From positions 1 through 40,699 of the forward strand of contig JAHDRW010000045.1 of assembly GCA_018433085.1 (NCBI GenBank): a DNA stretch of 40,699 bases. The letters run 5' to 3'. Positions 16,815 through 24,791 of this stretch are shown here, one piece after another. The first letter of the stretch is position 1. Each line of letters begins with the position of its first letter. The notes under the pieces were generated by a model that was not told where the DNA came from, did not search any database, and saw only the letters and a program-made list of their open reading frames with translations. The position numbers and the translations under genes are program-made. Source of the stretch: Deltaproteobacteria bacterium (GTDB lineage: Bacteria > Desulfobacterota > Desulfomonilia > UBA1062).

Positions 16815-17966
16815 ATGAAAGTCGCATTGATCCACGACTGGCTGACCGGCATGAGGGGAGGGGAGAAATGCCTTGAATGCTTCTGCGAACTGTTCCCCGA
16901 TGCCGACCTCTATACGCTGCTCCACGCAAAAGGAAGATGCTCGGATACCATCGAGAGGATGAATATCATCACCTCCTTCATCGACAGGGCCCCCTACAAG
17001 GAGCGCTGTTATCGCCATATGCTTCCCCTGTTCCCGGTTGCCATCGAGCGCTTTATCCTGAAAGACTACGACCTTGTCCTGAGCTCGAGCCACTGTGTCG
17101 CAAAGGGCATTATCCCGGGTCCCGAGGTTCCGCATGTCTCATACGTGCACTCGCCGATGAGGTATGTCTGGGACATGTACGGTGACTATTTCGGGAAGGG
17201 CAGGGTAAACTTCATCATGGACAAGATCATCTCGCTTTTTGCCACGTACCTCAGGACATGGGATGTCGTGTCGTCGGCCAGGGTGGATCATTTCATCGCC
17301 AACTCCAACCATGTCGCCCGCCGGATCGAGAAGTATTATCGAAGAGAGGCCTCGGTGATATATCCCCCGGTGGATGTCGACAGGTTCAGGATATCCGAAA
17401 AGGCAGACGATTATTACCTGATCGTTTCCGCCCTTGTTTCCTATAAGAAGGTCGACCTGGCCGTAGAGGCGTTCAATCAACTGGGGTTGCCTCTCAAGAT
17501 AGTGGGCACAGGCCCGGACGAAGCAATGCTGAAAAAAATGGCGGGCCCCACGGTAGAGTTTCTCGGCTGGGCTCAAGACGACGCATTGTCCGATCTGTAC
17601 TCCCGCTGCAAGGCCTTTGTCTTTCCTGGAGAGGAGGATTTCGGCATCACCCCGTTGGAGGCGATGGCTTCGGGGAGACCGGTCATCGCATATGCAAAAG
17701 GCGGCGCCTTGGAGACGGTGAGGGGCTTGGAGCATGGCAATCCAACCGGGATCTTCTTCAAGGAGCAATCCAGGGATGCCCTGGTTGCAGCCATCGAACA
17801 GTTCGAAAAGAACCCGGCCATCTTCAAGCCGGATGCCGTGCGGAGACACGCCTCCGGATGGAGCCGGAACAGATTCAAGGCAGAAGTCGCCGGAACCCTC
17901 GAAGACCTTCTGACGGGCCAGAAAACAAAGGATGCAGGTGAAAAATCCGCATATGGACGGGCGTGA
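16815..17966 (+). CDS. Glycosyltransferase family 4 (WbaZ-like group)
   Basis: A 383-residue GT4 enzyme beginning MKVALIHDWLTGMRGGEKCL, the signature start of a subgroup that includes WbaZ-type mannosyltransferases, followed by VSYVHSPMRYVWDMYGDYFG, FIANSNHVARRIEKYYRREA and IYPPVDVDRF. The donor domain has YYLIVSALVSYKKVDLAVEA, VGTGPDEAML, EFLGWAQDDALSDLY and FVFPGEEDFGITPLEAMASG with the catalytic-site glutamates. AAGGAA lies 5 bases before the ATG. A 106-base gap separates it from the previous gene and contains TTGAAG (16771) with poorly spaced -10 options, so a separate promoter is possible but not shown. Confidence 0.92.
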   Translation: MKVALIHDWLTGMRGGEKCLECFCELFPDADLYTLLHAKGRCSDTIERMNIITSFIDRAPYKERCYRHMLPLFPVAIERFILKDYDLVLSSSHCVAKGIIPGPEVPHVSYVHSPMRYVWDMYGDYFGKGRVNFIMDKIISLFATYLRTWDVVSSARVDHFIANSNHVARRIEKYYRREASVIYPPVDVDRFRISEKADDYYLIVSALVSYKKVDLAVEAFNQLGLPLKIVGTGPDEAMLKKMAGPTVEFLGWAQDDALSDLYSRCKAFVFPGEEDFGITPLEAMASGRPVIAYAKGGALETVRGLEHGNPTGIFFKEQSRDALVAAIEQFEKNPAIFKPDAVRRHASGWSRNRFKAEVAGTLEDLLTGQKTKDAGEKSAYGRA

Positions 17967-18112
17967 CACGATCAGGGCATGATTTTTTCTAAAGACCGTT
18001 CCCTTCGTTTTCCGGCATCCATGAAACCTCATGCAGCACCCGCTCTCAAGGACGACAGGCTCGAAAAAGAGGGCCCTTTTTTGCTCACAGGCGCGAGAGG
18101 ATCCGAGAATCG

Positions 18113-19537
18113 GTGAGAAAAGGCGCTGTGCAGTCTGAACGGAACATCCTGACCGGGCCTGCGCCCCGGGACAGGATAGATTCGGTTTCGACGAATGCAA
18201 TGCTGTGGCTGGTGTCCGCGGCCGCCTTTTTCTCGCTCCTCCCGCTGTGGCTTCATTATGATATCATCTCACCGGACGGGGCCTTCCAATATATTCCCAC
18301 GGCCCGGCTCTTTCTCGAAGGATCTTTCCTCGAGGGGTTCGCGAGACCCCAGCCCCTCTTCCCTCTGCTGATAGCGGGTGTTTCGTGGGTGACCGGGGCC
18401 TCTCCGGAGCTCGCGGGCAGGCTGATTTCAGCAGGCGCCTTCATCATCGCCGCCCTGGGGATGTTCAAACTCGGCGAGCTCATCTTCCACGACAGGTGGA
18501 CAGCGCTGGTCTCCGTGCTCTTTCTCATCACCAACCGTGAGCTTGCGGAGGATTCGGTGGATTGCCTGAAGGAGTCCCTGCTCGTCGCCTGTATCCTCTG
18601 GGGGAATTTCTTCGTACTGAAAGGCCTGGAAGAAGAGACCGATCACAGGTGGACTGCCCTGTTTCTGGCCGGGCCCCTGTTCCTGCTCGGGATGTTCGTC
18701 CGGAGCACGGCCATGTTTTTTCTCGGGGCGTGGATGCTTATCTGGGTGTTCAACGGAAAGGGAGGCAGGATGTTGAGGATGGCGCTGCTGGTTTTCCCGG
18801 CCGTGCTGTTTGTCATCCTCTGGTTTGTGAACCCGGATTTGCCGTTCTATAAAAAAAGCTATAACCTGGGGCTCATATTCAACAACCCGCACACGATCCC
18901 CGGCATATTGCAAGCTGCGGGAAGGGCGGTTGTCGAGCTCTTCGGCACCGGGAACCTGTTCGTCATATCCGCAGGATGCGCTGGTCTCTTCTTCTGGAAG
19001 AAAGATCGGTACACCACGCACCTGTGCCTGACCGCGCTCATATTCCTGGTAGTTCTCACCGCATGGGGCTTCACCTCGGGGAGATATCTCCTGGCGCTGA
19101 TTGCCTGGATATATCCCCTTGCCGCCTATGCCGCCGTGAGGATGGCCCGCTCCATGAGCAGACCGGGAAGGGCGGCCTCATTACTGGTGGTGCTGGCCGC
19201 ATGTGTCTTCTGGGCGGACAAGGTCATGGAAGGCCCTGACCCGAATAAGCTTGCACGCAAGGAGGCAGGCCTGTACATCCGGGAGCTTGCTGGACCCGAC
19301 CGGAGGATAATCACCAATCGCGACCGGCTTGCCTTTTACGCCGAAGGCACGTATGTACCCCTCAAAAAGGCTTCGGATGCGAAGAAATCCAAAGGCATAC
19401 TCGCCATAGACATTGAAAAAGAAGGCGGTGAAGCCGGGAAGGCATGTATGGAAGGACTCGGGAAAAGCCCTGTTCGTGTTTTCGACACCATTCATATATA
19501 CCTTCCGGATTCTATCGATGGTATCCCTGCTCGGTGA
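18113..19537 (+). CDS. Integral-membrane GT-C-like glycosyltransferase (PMT/ArnT-like), paralogue A
   Basis: A 474-residue protein with about ten hydrophobic segments. After the first helix comes LHYDIISPDGAFQYIPTARL, an acidic motif in the first periplasmic loop that matches the position of the catalytic aspartate in PMT/ArnT-type GT-C enzymes, which use polyprenyl-phosphate sugars outside the membrane. Other landmarks are FPLLIAGVSWVTG, LITNRELAEDSVDCLKESLL and a soluble tail with NRDRLAFYAEGTY. It is clearly homologous along its length to the protein at 24792-26237. The GTG at 18113 is used, but the N-terminal 25 residues are poorly constrained. Substrate unknown; addition of a side-branch sugar to the periplasmic glycan or a protein is inferred. 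Confidence 0.75.
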   Translation: MRKGAVQSERNILTGPAPRDRIDSVSTNAMLWLVSAAAFFSLLPLWLHYDIISPDGAFQYIPTARLFLEGSFLEGFARPQPLFPLLIAGVSWVTGASPELAGRLISAGAFIIAALGMFKLGELIFHDRWTALVSVLFLITNRELAEDSVDCLKESLLVACILWGNFFVLKGLEEETDHRWTALFLAGPLFLLGMFVRSTAMFFLGAWMLIWVFNGKGGRMLRMALLVFPAVLFVILWFVNPDLPFYKKSYNLGLIFNNPHTIPGILQAAGRAVVELFGTGNLFVISAGCAGLFFWKKDRYTTHLCLTALIFLVVLTAWGFTSGRYLLALIAWIYPLAAYAAVRMARSMSRPGRAASLLVVLAACVFWADKVMEGPDPNKLARKEAGLYIRELAGPDRRIITNRDRLAFYAEGTYVPLKKASDAKKSKGILAIDIEKEGGEAGKACMEGLGKSPVRVFDTIHIYLPDSIDGIPAR

Positions 19538-19560
19538 CCGATGATCGGCTGAAGAACCCA

Positions 19561-21111
19561 ATGGAAGAACAAGATACGACCAATACCGTTTTGGACAGCG
19601 CCGGCAGTCTGACTCGCGGGCATGTAATTGCGCGCAACACGGTCTGGAACCTGATCGGCCTGGGCGCCCCCCTGCTTGTCGCCCTCTTTGCCATCCCGCT
19701 CCTGATAAGGGGCATGGGCACTGACCGTTTCGGGGTGCTGACGCTCGCATGGGCGGTTATCGGCTACTTCAGCCTGTTCGATCTGGGGCTGGGCCGCGCC
19801 CTGACCAAGCTCGTTGCCGAGAGGCTGGGTACGGGGCAGACAGGGGACCTTCCCCGGCTCATCTGGACGGCGCTGATGATCATGGGGATGTTCGGCATTA
19901 TCGGCGCACTGGCGGCGGCGGCTCTTTCCCCCTGGCTGGTGCACGGTGTCCTGAAAATCCCCCGGGCGCTGCAGGATGAGACCCTGAAGTCCTTTTATCT
20001 GATCGCGCTGTCCGTCCCCGTAGTGATCGTCACGATCGGATTGCGGGGGGTGCTCGAAGCGTATCAGCGCTTTGACCTGGCCAACAAGGTGCGCATACCT
20101 TTCGGCGTGCTCACCTTCCTGTGCCCGCTCCTCATCCTGCCCTTCTCGAACAGCCTGTTTCCCGTGGTGGGCATGCTGGTCGCGGGCAGCTTTCTGGCGG
20201 GCGTGGTCTTCCTGATGGTGTGCCTGCATCTGGTGCCCGAGCTGCGGCAGAGCATCAGGCCGAAAAGGTCCATGGTCAAGCCGCTGATCGGCTTTGGAAG
20301 CTGGATGACGGTGACCAATATCGTCGGCCCCCTGATGACCTATATGGACAGGTTCCTGATCGGGGCCTTCATCTCGGTCACGGCTGTCGCGTATTATGCA
20401 ACGCCTTACGAGGTGGTGACAAAGTTCTGGCTCATCCCCAGCGCGATGGTCGGGGTACTTTTCCCCGCCTTCTCGACCGCCCTGGCTCAGGACCGCCAGC
20501 GCGCCGGACGGCTGTTCTGCCGGGGGATGAACTATACCTTTCTCGCCCTGTTTCCGCTGACCCTGATTGTGGTCGCGCTGGCGAACGAAGGGCTGACCGT
20601 GTGGCTGGGCAGGGAGTTTGCGGACAACAGCACCTTTGTGCTGAAATGGCTGGCCGCCGGGGTGTTTATCAACGGCATCGCCCGGGTCCCCTTTGCCCTG
20701 GTACAGGGTGCCGGCCGTCCCGACCTTACCGCCAAGATGCATCTTATCGAACTGCCGGTTTACCTGTCGGCCCTGTGGTGGCTGATCGGCGTCTATGGGA
20801 TAGAAGGCGTGGCCATTGTATGGGTGGTGAGGGTCTGTGTCGACAGCCTGATCCTCTTTGTCATGGCCAGGCGCCTTTTGCCTGTCACGAGCGCCCTGAT
20901 ACGCGGCAGCCTGGTCAGGATCGTCGCAGCCTCAGGGGTTCTTGTCGCGGCCGGATGCCTGACCGGTCTGCTCGAGAAAGGGCTGTTTCTGATTGCGGTA
21001 CTCGTGTGTTTCCCGGTCATCACCTGGGTCTGGCTGCTGGATGGGGAGGACCGGGATCTTATAAAAGGTTTTTTCCAGCCCCGGTATGGAAAGGGTGTGC
21101 GTGAGCCGTGA
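19561..21111 (+). CDS. Oligosaccharide flippase (Wzx, MOP superfamily), copy 2
   Basis: A 516-residue membrane protein with twelve or more hydrophobic helices. The N terminus ARNTVWNLIGLGAPLLVALF followed by AIPLLIRGMGTDRFGVLTL is typical of Wzx/RfbX flippases, as are YFSLFDLGLGRALTKLVAER and FLIGAFISVTAVAYYATPYE. The ATG at 19561 is preferred over upstream in-frame starts, which lie inside the previous gene and add unrelated sequence. The stop overlaps the GTG of the methyltransferase (GTGA at 21108-21111). With the copy at 13213 this gives two flippases in one locus, which suggests two lipid-linked glycans or a replaced repeat-unit module. It is longer and GC-richer than the first copy. Confidence 0.9.
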   Translation: MEEQDTTNTVLDSAGSLTRGHVIARNTVWNLIGLGAPLLVALFAIPLLIRGMGTDRFGVLTLAWAVIGYFSLFDLGLGRALTKLVAERLGTGQTGDLPRLIWTALMIMGMFGIIGALAAAALSPWLVHGVLKIPRALQDETLKSFYLIALSVPVVIVTIGLRGVLEAYQRFDLANKVRIPFGVLTFLCPLLILPFSNSLFPVVGMLVAGSFLAGVVFLMVCLHLVPELRQSIRPKRSMVKPLIGFGSWMTVTNIVGPLMTYMDRFLIGAFISVTAVAYYATPYEVVTKFWLIPSAMVGVLFPAFSTALAQDRQRAGRLFCRGMNYTFLALFPLTLIVVALANEGLTVWLGREFADNSTFVLKWLAAGVFINGIARVPFALVQGAGRPDLTAKMHLIELPVYLSALWWLIGVYGIEGVAIVWVVRVCVDSLILFVMARRLLPVTSALIRGSLVRIVAASGVLVAAGCLTGLLEKGLFLIAVLVCFPVITWVWLLDGEDRDLIKGFFQPRYGKGVREP

Positions 21112-22079
21112 TCCTAGACGAAAACCAGGAAATAAGAACCCGTCCCTGCCCTGACTGCTCACTCTGCGGCGCACCCGGCCAGCCGCTGTATGAGGGGCTT
21201 GAAGACCGGCTTTTCGGCTCGCCCGGCCGGTGGAATCTGAAAAAGTGCTCCAACCCCGGGTGCGGCCTGGTCTGGCTGGACCCGATGCCCATCGAGGAGG
21301 ACATCGGGAGGGCATACCGGACGTATTACACCCATGAAAGGGAAACTCTTCTCCGCAGGTTTACCCGGGTGTTGTACAGAACCTTCCGGGTGCTCTTCGG
21401 GGTTGAGCGGCGATGGCGGCGTGTTTACCTGATGTATCTCGACCGGGTGCCCCCTGGCAGGCTGCTGGAGATCGGCTGTGGCGACGGCCGGCGTCTCGCC
21501 CTGTTCCAGTCACGCGGATGGGCGGTGGAAGGTCAGGAGGTGGATCAGAGAGCGGCCGAACGGGTGCACGAACGGTATGGAATCAAGGTGCATCAGGGCG
21601 GCATAGAGCACCTTGGTCTCGGAGAGGCAAGCTATGATGCGATCATCATGAATCACGTCATCGAGCATGTCCACGATCCGGTCGGTCTGCTGGCCGAGTG
21701 CAGGCGTCTGCTCAAGCAGGGAGGGTTGCTGGTGGCGAGAACGCCGAACATCGAAAGCCGGGGGCACCAGGTGTTCCGTTCGTGTTGGCGAGGGTTGGAG
21801 CCGCCGAGGCACCTCCGGCTCTTTTCCGGCAATGCCCTTCGATCGTGCGCGGAGAAGGCAGGGTATCCTCGCATCGATGTGCGGGCCGAAGCGGTAAATG
21901 CCGGAGGGATGTATTGGATAAGCCACGGTATTATGATAAAGGATAAAGAGCATGCGTGGCCGGTGGCTCAGTCTCTCAGCGGACTTGTCCGGGCCGCCGG
22001 ATTCTTTTTTGTCGAGCTGCTGCTGTCGCGCTGGCGGCCGTGGATAGGAGAAGAACTCGTACTCAAGGCAGGCAAATGA
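21108..22079 (+). CDS. Class I SAM-dependent methyltransferase with N-terminal Cys-rich (zinc-ribbon-like) segment
   Basis: A 323-residue protein starting at a GTG that overlaps the flippase stop. The first 50 residues hold four or more cysteines (CPDCSLCG ... KKCSNPGCGLVWLDPMP), a pattern found in sugar and glycan methyltransferases of polysaccharide loci. The Rossmann core has the SAM motif LLEIGCGDGRRLALF, the acidic strand end VEGQEVDQRAAERV, and MNHVIEHVHDPVGLLAECRR with the post-II histidines, then LVARTPNIESRG. Methylation of a glycan sugar is inferred from context and from the family. The C terminus (about 270-323) contains a hydrophobic stretch that could touch the membrane. Confidence 0.88.
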   Translation: MILDENQEIRTRPCPDCSLCGAPGQPLYEGLEDRLFGSPGRWNLKKCSNPGCGLVWLDPMPIEEDIGRAYRTYYTHERETLLRRFTRVLYRTFRVLFGVERRWRRVYLMYLDRVPPGRLLEIGCGDGRRLALFQSRGWAVEGQEVDQRAAERVHERYGIKVHQGGIEHLGLGEASYDAIIMNHVIEHVHDPVGLLAECRRLLKQGGLLVARTPNIESRGHQVFRSCWRGLEPPRHLRLFSGNALRSCAEKAGYPRIDVRAEAVNAGGMYWISHGIMIKDKEHAWPVAQSLSGLVRAAGFFFVELLLSRWRPWIGEELVLKAGK

Positions 22080-22364
22080 AGGAACCGCCGGCCTATCGGA
22101 TTACCGTCGGCAGGGGCTGGTGGCAGGCGATTTAAGACCGGCCTCTTCATGCCTGACCGGATGTAGTATGCTCAAGTCGCGAAGATCACATGGCTCATGG
22201 CAGCATCTGGTGATCGAATCTGCGATTGAGCAGAAATGAAAGGGGATTGCATTTGTTGCGCATGTTTTTTTTCATGAGGGGAGATCTCGCCTTGCAAAGA
22301 CCGAAGGATCATAGACCCTGCTGCGGTTGCGGTTCTTCCGGGTGACTCCCCGAGGGGCATGCCG

Positions 22365-23276
22365 ATGAAACTCTCAGTTATCATCCCGACTCTGAATGCC
22401 GGGAGATATCTGCCGAATCTGCTCGAGAGGCTTTCTTCTCAGACAATATCCGAGAAGGAAATAATCGTCATTGATTCTGCATCAGACGATGAGACAGCCG
22501 GGATCGCCCGCTCGTTCGGCGTGACCGTCAAGCCCATCAACCGGAGAGAATTCAATCACGGGCGGACCAGGAATGTCGCTGCAGACGAGGCATCAGGCGA
22601 ATACCTCGCCTTTCTCACGCAGGATGCGCTCCCGGTAGACGACCATCTGCTGGAAAACCTCACCGCACCGCTGGAAGATGATGGGCGGATCGCCGCCTCA
22701 TATGGCAGGCAGATAGCCTACGAGCATGCATATCCCATCGAAAGGTTCATCCGGGGATTCAACTATCCGGCAGAAAGCCGGACAAAAGAGAAATGCGACA
22801 TTTCCACCCTGGGGGTAAAGACTTTTTTCTGCAGCAATGCCTGCGCCGCATACCGGAGCGAGGTGTTCCGCACGCTCGGCGGCTTCAGAAGCGACACCAT
22901 CATGAATGAGGACATGGAGTATTTCTACCGGTCCGTGATGGCGGGCTACAGGGTCCACTATGCCGCGGACGCCCGAGTCTGGCACTCGCACAACTACACC
23001 CTGTTCGAGCAGTTCAGGCGCTATGTGGACATTGGGGTGTTCTTTTCGAACAACCCGGACCTGGCGGCATATTCCCGGAATGAAACCGAAGGGATAAAAT
23101 ATATCCTGGCGGCTGCGAGGTATCTCATCGAGAAGAACGAACCCTGGCAGCTGCCGCATCTCCTTCTCGACAGCATCGCGCGGTTTCTCGGATACCGGGT
23201 CGGAAAGAATTATCGGTTGTTGCCGGTGAAATATATGCAGTATATATCGATGAATAAGGCATATTGGCTGCCGTGA
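22365..23276 (+). CDS. Glycosyltransferase family 2 (rhamnosyltransferase-like, GT-A fold)
   Basis: A 303-residue inverting GT2 enzyme. It opens MKLSVIIPTLNAGRYLPNLL, then EIIVIDSASDDETAGIARSF, and NRREFNHGRTRNVAADEASG, the F-HG-TRN block known from rhamnosyltransferase-like members. The donor-metal region is FLTQDALPVDDHLLENL, where the QDA sequence stands for the DxD-type site. FRSDTIMNEDMEYFYRSVMA carries the ED-x-E-like catalytic acids and RVWHSHNYTLFEQFRRYVDI follows. The ATG at 22365 has GAGGGG 7 bases upstream; the in-frame ATG at 22359 would be too close. A 285-base non-coding leader precedes it, so it may have its own promoter. Confidence 0.92.
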   Translation: MKLSVIIPTLNAGRYLPNLLERLSSQTISEKEIIVIDSASDDETAGIARSFGVTVKPINRREFNHGRTRNVAADEASGEYLAFLTQDALPVDDHLLENLTAPLEDDGRIAASYGRQIAYEHAYPIERFIRGFNYPAESRTKEKCDISTLGVKTFFCSNACAAYRSEVFRTLGGFRSDTIMNEDMEYFYRSVMAGYRVHYAADARVWHSHNYTLFEQFRRYVDIGVFFSNNPDLAAYSRNETEGIKYILAAARYLIEKNEPWQLPHLLLDSIARFLGYRVGKNYRLLPVKYMQYISMNKAYWLP

Positions 23277-23321
23277 AGGGTATGAGGAAATACAGGACAC
23301 GCAGTACATGAGGCACCCCGC

Positions 23322-24755
23322 TTGCTCATGATAAACGGAGTCATCAAAAAGATCTTTCTTGCGCTCACGCTGATGGCCAACGATCTTCTCGCCATTCTGG
23401 CGAGCTTTGTCCTGGCGTACTACATCAGGTCGTGGCTCCTGGTGGATGTGATCTCCCTGTTCCCGAAGATGATTCACGGCATCGATGTATACCTGAAGGC
23501 ATGGGCGCTCGGCTCTCTGTGGGTGCTCATATTCGCCTACGAGGGGCTCTATCCCTCCATCGGCATGGGCTTCTGGGATGAAACAAAGTCCCTGTTGAAA
23601 GGGAACATGCTGTGTTTCGTGATTCTCATCATTCTGACGTTCGTCACCAAGACCACCATCGACTTTTCCCGTCCGGTCATCGCCCTGGCCCTGCTCTTTT
23701 CCATCGGTTTCCTGCCCTTCATGAGGCAGTTCTCGCGCCGGGTTCTGAAAGGTTTCGGGCTGTGGAGAAAAAACGTCCTGATCATCGGGTCTCCGGAGGC
23801 CGTTCAGCAGGTTCTCTGCAATCTCAGGAAGCATCCTGACTGGGGGCTGCACCCGATCGGGGTGGTCTCGCTCGACGGGCGGGACGAGGCATTGGACAAG
23901 GCATTGCCTGTCTATCGGGATGTCCGGCAGCTGAATGATGCCCGGATCAGGCCCGAGGAGGTTATCGTTGCGGCTCCCCGCGTATCACGGGCAGAGCTTC
24001 TGGCGGTTGTCGAAGACGCCATGGAGGTATCGCCGGTCGTGAAGATGTTGCCCGACCTCTATGGAGTCGCTTCCGTTGGTGTCAAGACCTATGATCTCGA
24101 CGGCATGCTCCTTCTGGAGATGGAAGACCGGCTGGCACTGAAGCGCAATTCCATGGCCAAGCGCGCGTTCGACATCCTCTGTGCCCTGGCCGGGGTTCTC
24201 ATCCTCTCACCCTTGTTCCTCCTGATCATAATCCTGATCAAGCTTGATTCCCGGGGCCCCGCGTTCTTCGGACACAAGCGGCTGGGCAAGGGCGGGAGCT
24301 GTTTCACGTGCTATAAGCTGCGCACCATGCGGCCCGACGCCGAACAGGTGCTCAAGGAGCTGCTTCGGCGCGATCCCGAGGCCAGGGCCCAGTGGGAAAA
24401 GGACTTCAAGCTGAAGAACGATCCCCGGATCACGAGAATTGGCGCATTCTTGAGAAAGACCAGCCTCGACGAGATCCCGCAGCTCTGGAACGTCTTGAGG
24501 GGAGACATGAGCCTGGTGGGTCCCAGGCCCATCGTGGCCGATGAGGTGCAACGTTACGGGGACAAGGCGAGATACCTGTTCAAGGTTCCCCCGGGGATCA
24601 CCGGTCTCTGGCAGGTTTCCGGCCGTAACGACATCGACTATGAGGAGCGGGTGCTCCTCGATGAGTACTATGCGAAAAACTGGTCGCTCTGGCTCGATAT
24701 CGAGGTGATTATCCGCACCTTCGGAGCGGTGCTGAAAAAGCAGGGTGCCTATTGA
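23322..24755 (+). CDS. wbaP: WbaP-type undecaprenyl-phosphate sugar phosphotransferase (large initiating enzyme)
   Basis: A 477-residue polyprenyl glycosylphosphotransferase that would load galactose-1-phosphate or another hexose phosphate onto undecaprenyl phosphate. The N-terminal half has about four membrane helices (residues 8-140) and a cytoplasmic Rossmann-like part (KNVLIIGSPEAVQQVL). The catalytic domain begins at about 285 (KRAFDILCALAGVLILSPLF) and carries FGHKRLGKGGSCFTCYKLRT, RKTSLDEIPQLWNVLRGDMS with the Asp-Glu pair, LVGPRPI and PGITGLWQVSGRNDI. The TTG at 23322 has GAGG 8 bases upstream; the ATG at 23328 is an equally possible start. It is the second initiating enzyme in this locus. 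Confidence 0.92.
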   Translation: MLMINGVIKKIFLALTLMANDLLAILASFVLAYYIRSWLLVDVISLFPKMIHGIDVYLKAWALGSLWVLIFAYEGLYPSIGMGFWDETKSLLKGNMLCFVILIILTFVTKTTIDFSRPVIALALLFSIGFLPFMRQFSRRVLKGFGLWRKNVLIIGSPEAVQQVLCNLRKHPDWGLHPIGVVSLDGRDEALDKALPVYRDVRQLNDARIRPEEVIVAAPRVSRAELLAVVEDAMEVSPVVKMLPDLYGVASVGVKTYDLDGMLLLEMEDRLALKRNSMAKRAFDILCALAGVLILSPLFLLIIILIKLDSRGPAFFGHKRLGKGGSCFTCYKLRTMRPDAEQVLKELLRRDPEARAQWEKDFKLKNDPRITRIGAFLRKTSLDEIPQLWNVLRGDMSLVGPRPIVADEVQRYGDKARYLFKVPPGITGLWQVSGRNDIDYEERVLLDEYYAKNWSLWLDIEVIIRTFGAVLKKQGAY

Positions 24756-24791
24756 TGGGCCGCCGGCTTTCGTGCCGAGCAGGGAATGCAT

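Noticed and set aside
18045..18085. Terminator-like AAAAAGAGGGCCCTTTTTTG near the end of the WbaZ-like gene region
   Set aside because: The symmetric arms have no loop and the pairing is imperfect, so no stable hairpin with T tract can form.
17139..18200. Minus-strand open frame of 353 codons opposite the WbaZ-like glycosyltransferase
   Set aside because: Shadow frame; the plus strand encodes an intact GT4 protein with all motifs.
19492..20742. Long minus-strand open frame (416 codons) opposite the second flippase
   Set aside because: It is an antisense shadow of the GC-rich flippase gene, with a His/Gln-rich low-complexity translation and no family resemblance.
22080..22364. Possible structured leader or cyclic-di-GMP riboswitch before the GT2 gene (GCAAAGAC... 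GGGTGACTCCCCGAGGGG)
   Set aside because: Only short fragments resemble the class I pattern, the upstream half is absent and no consistent stems could be drawn. A covariance-model search (GEMM family) scoring above threshold would reverse this.
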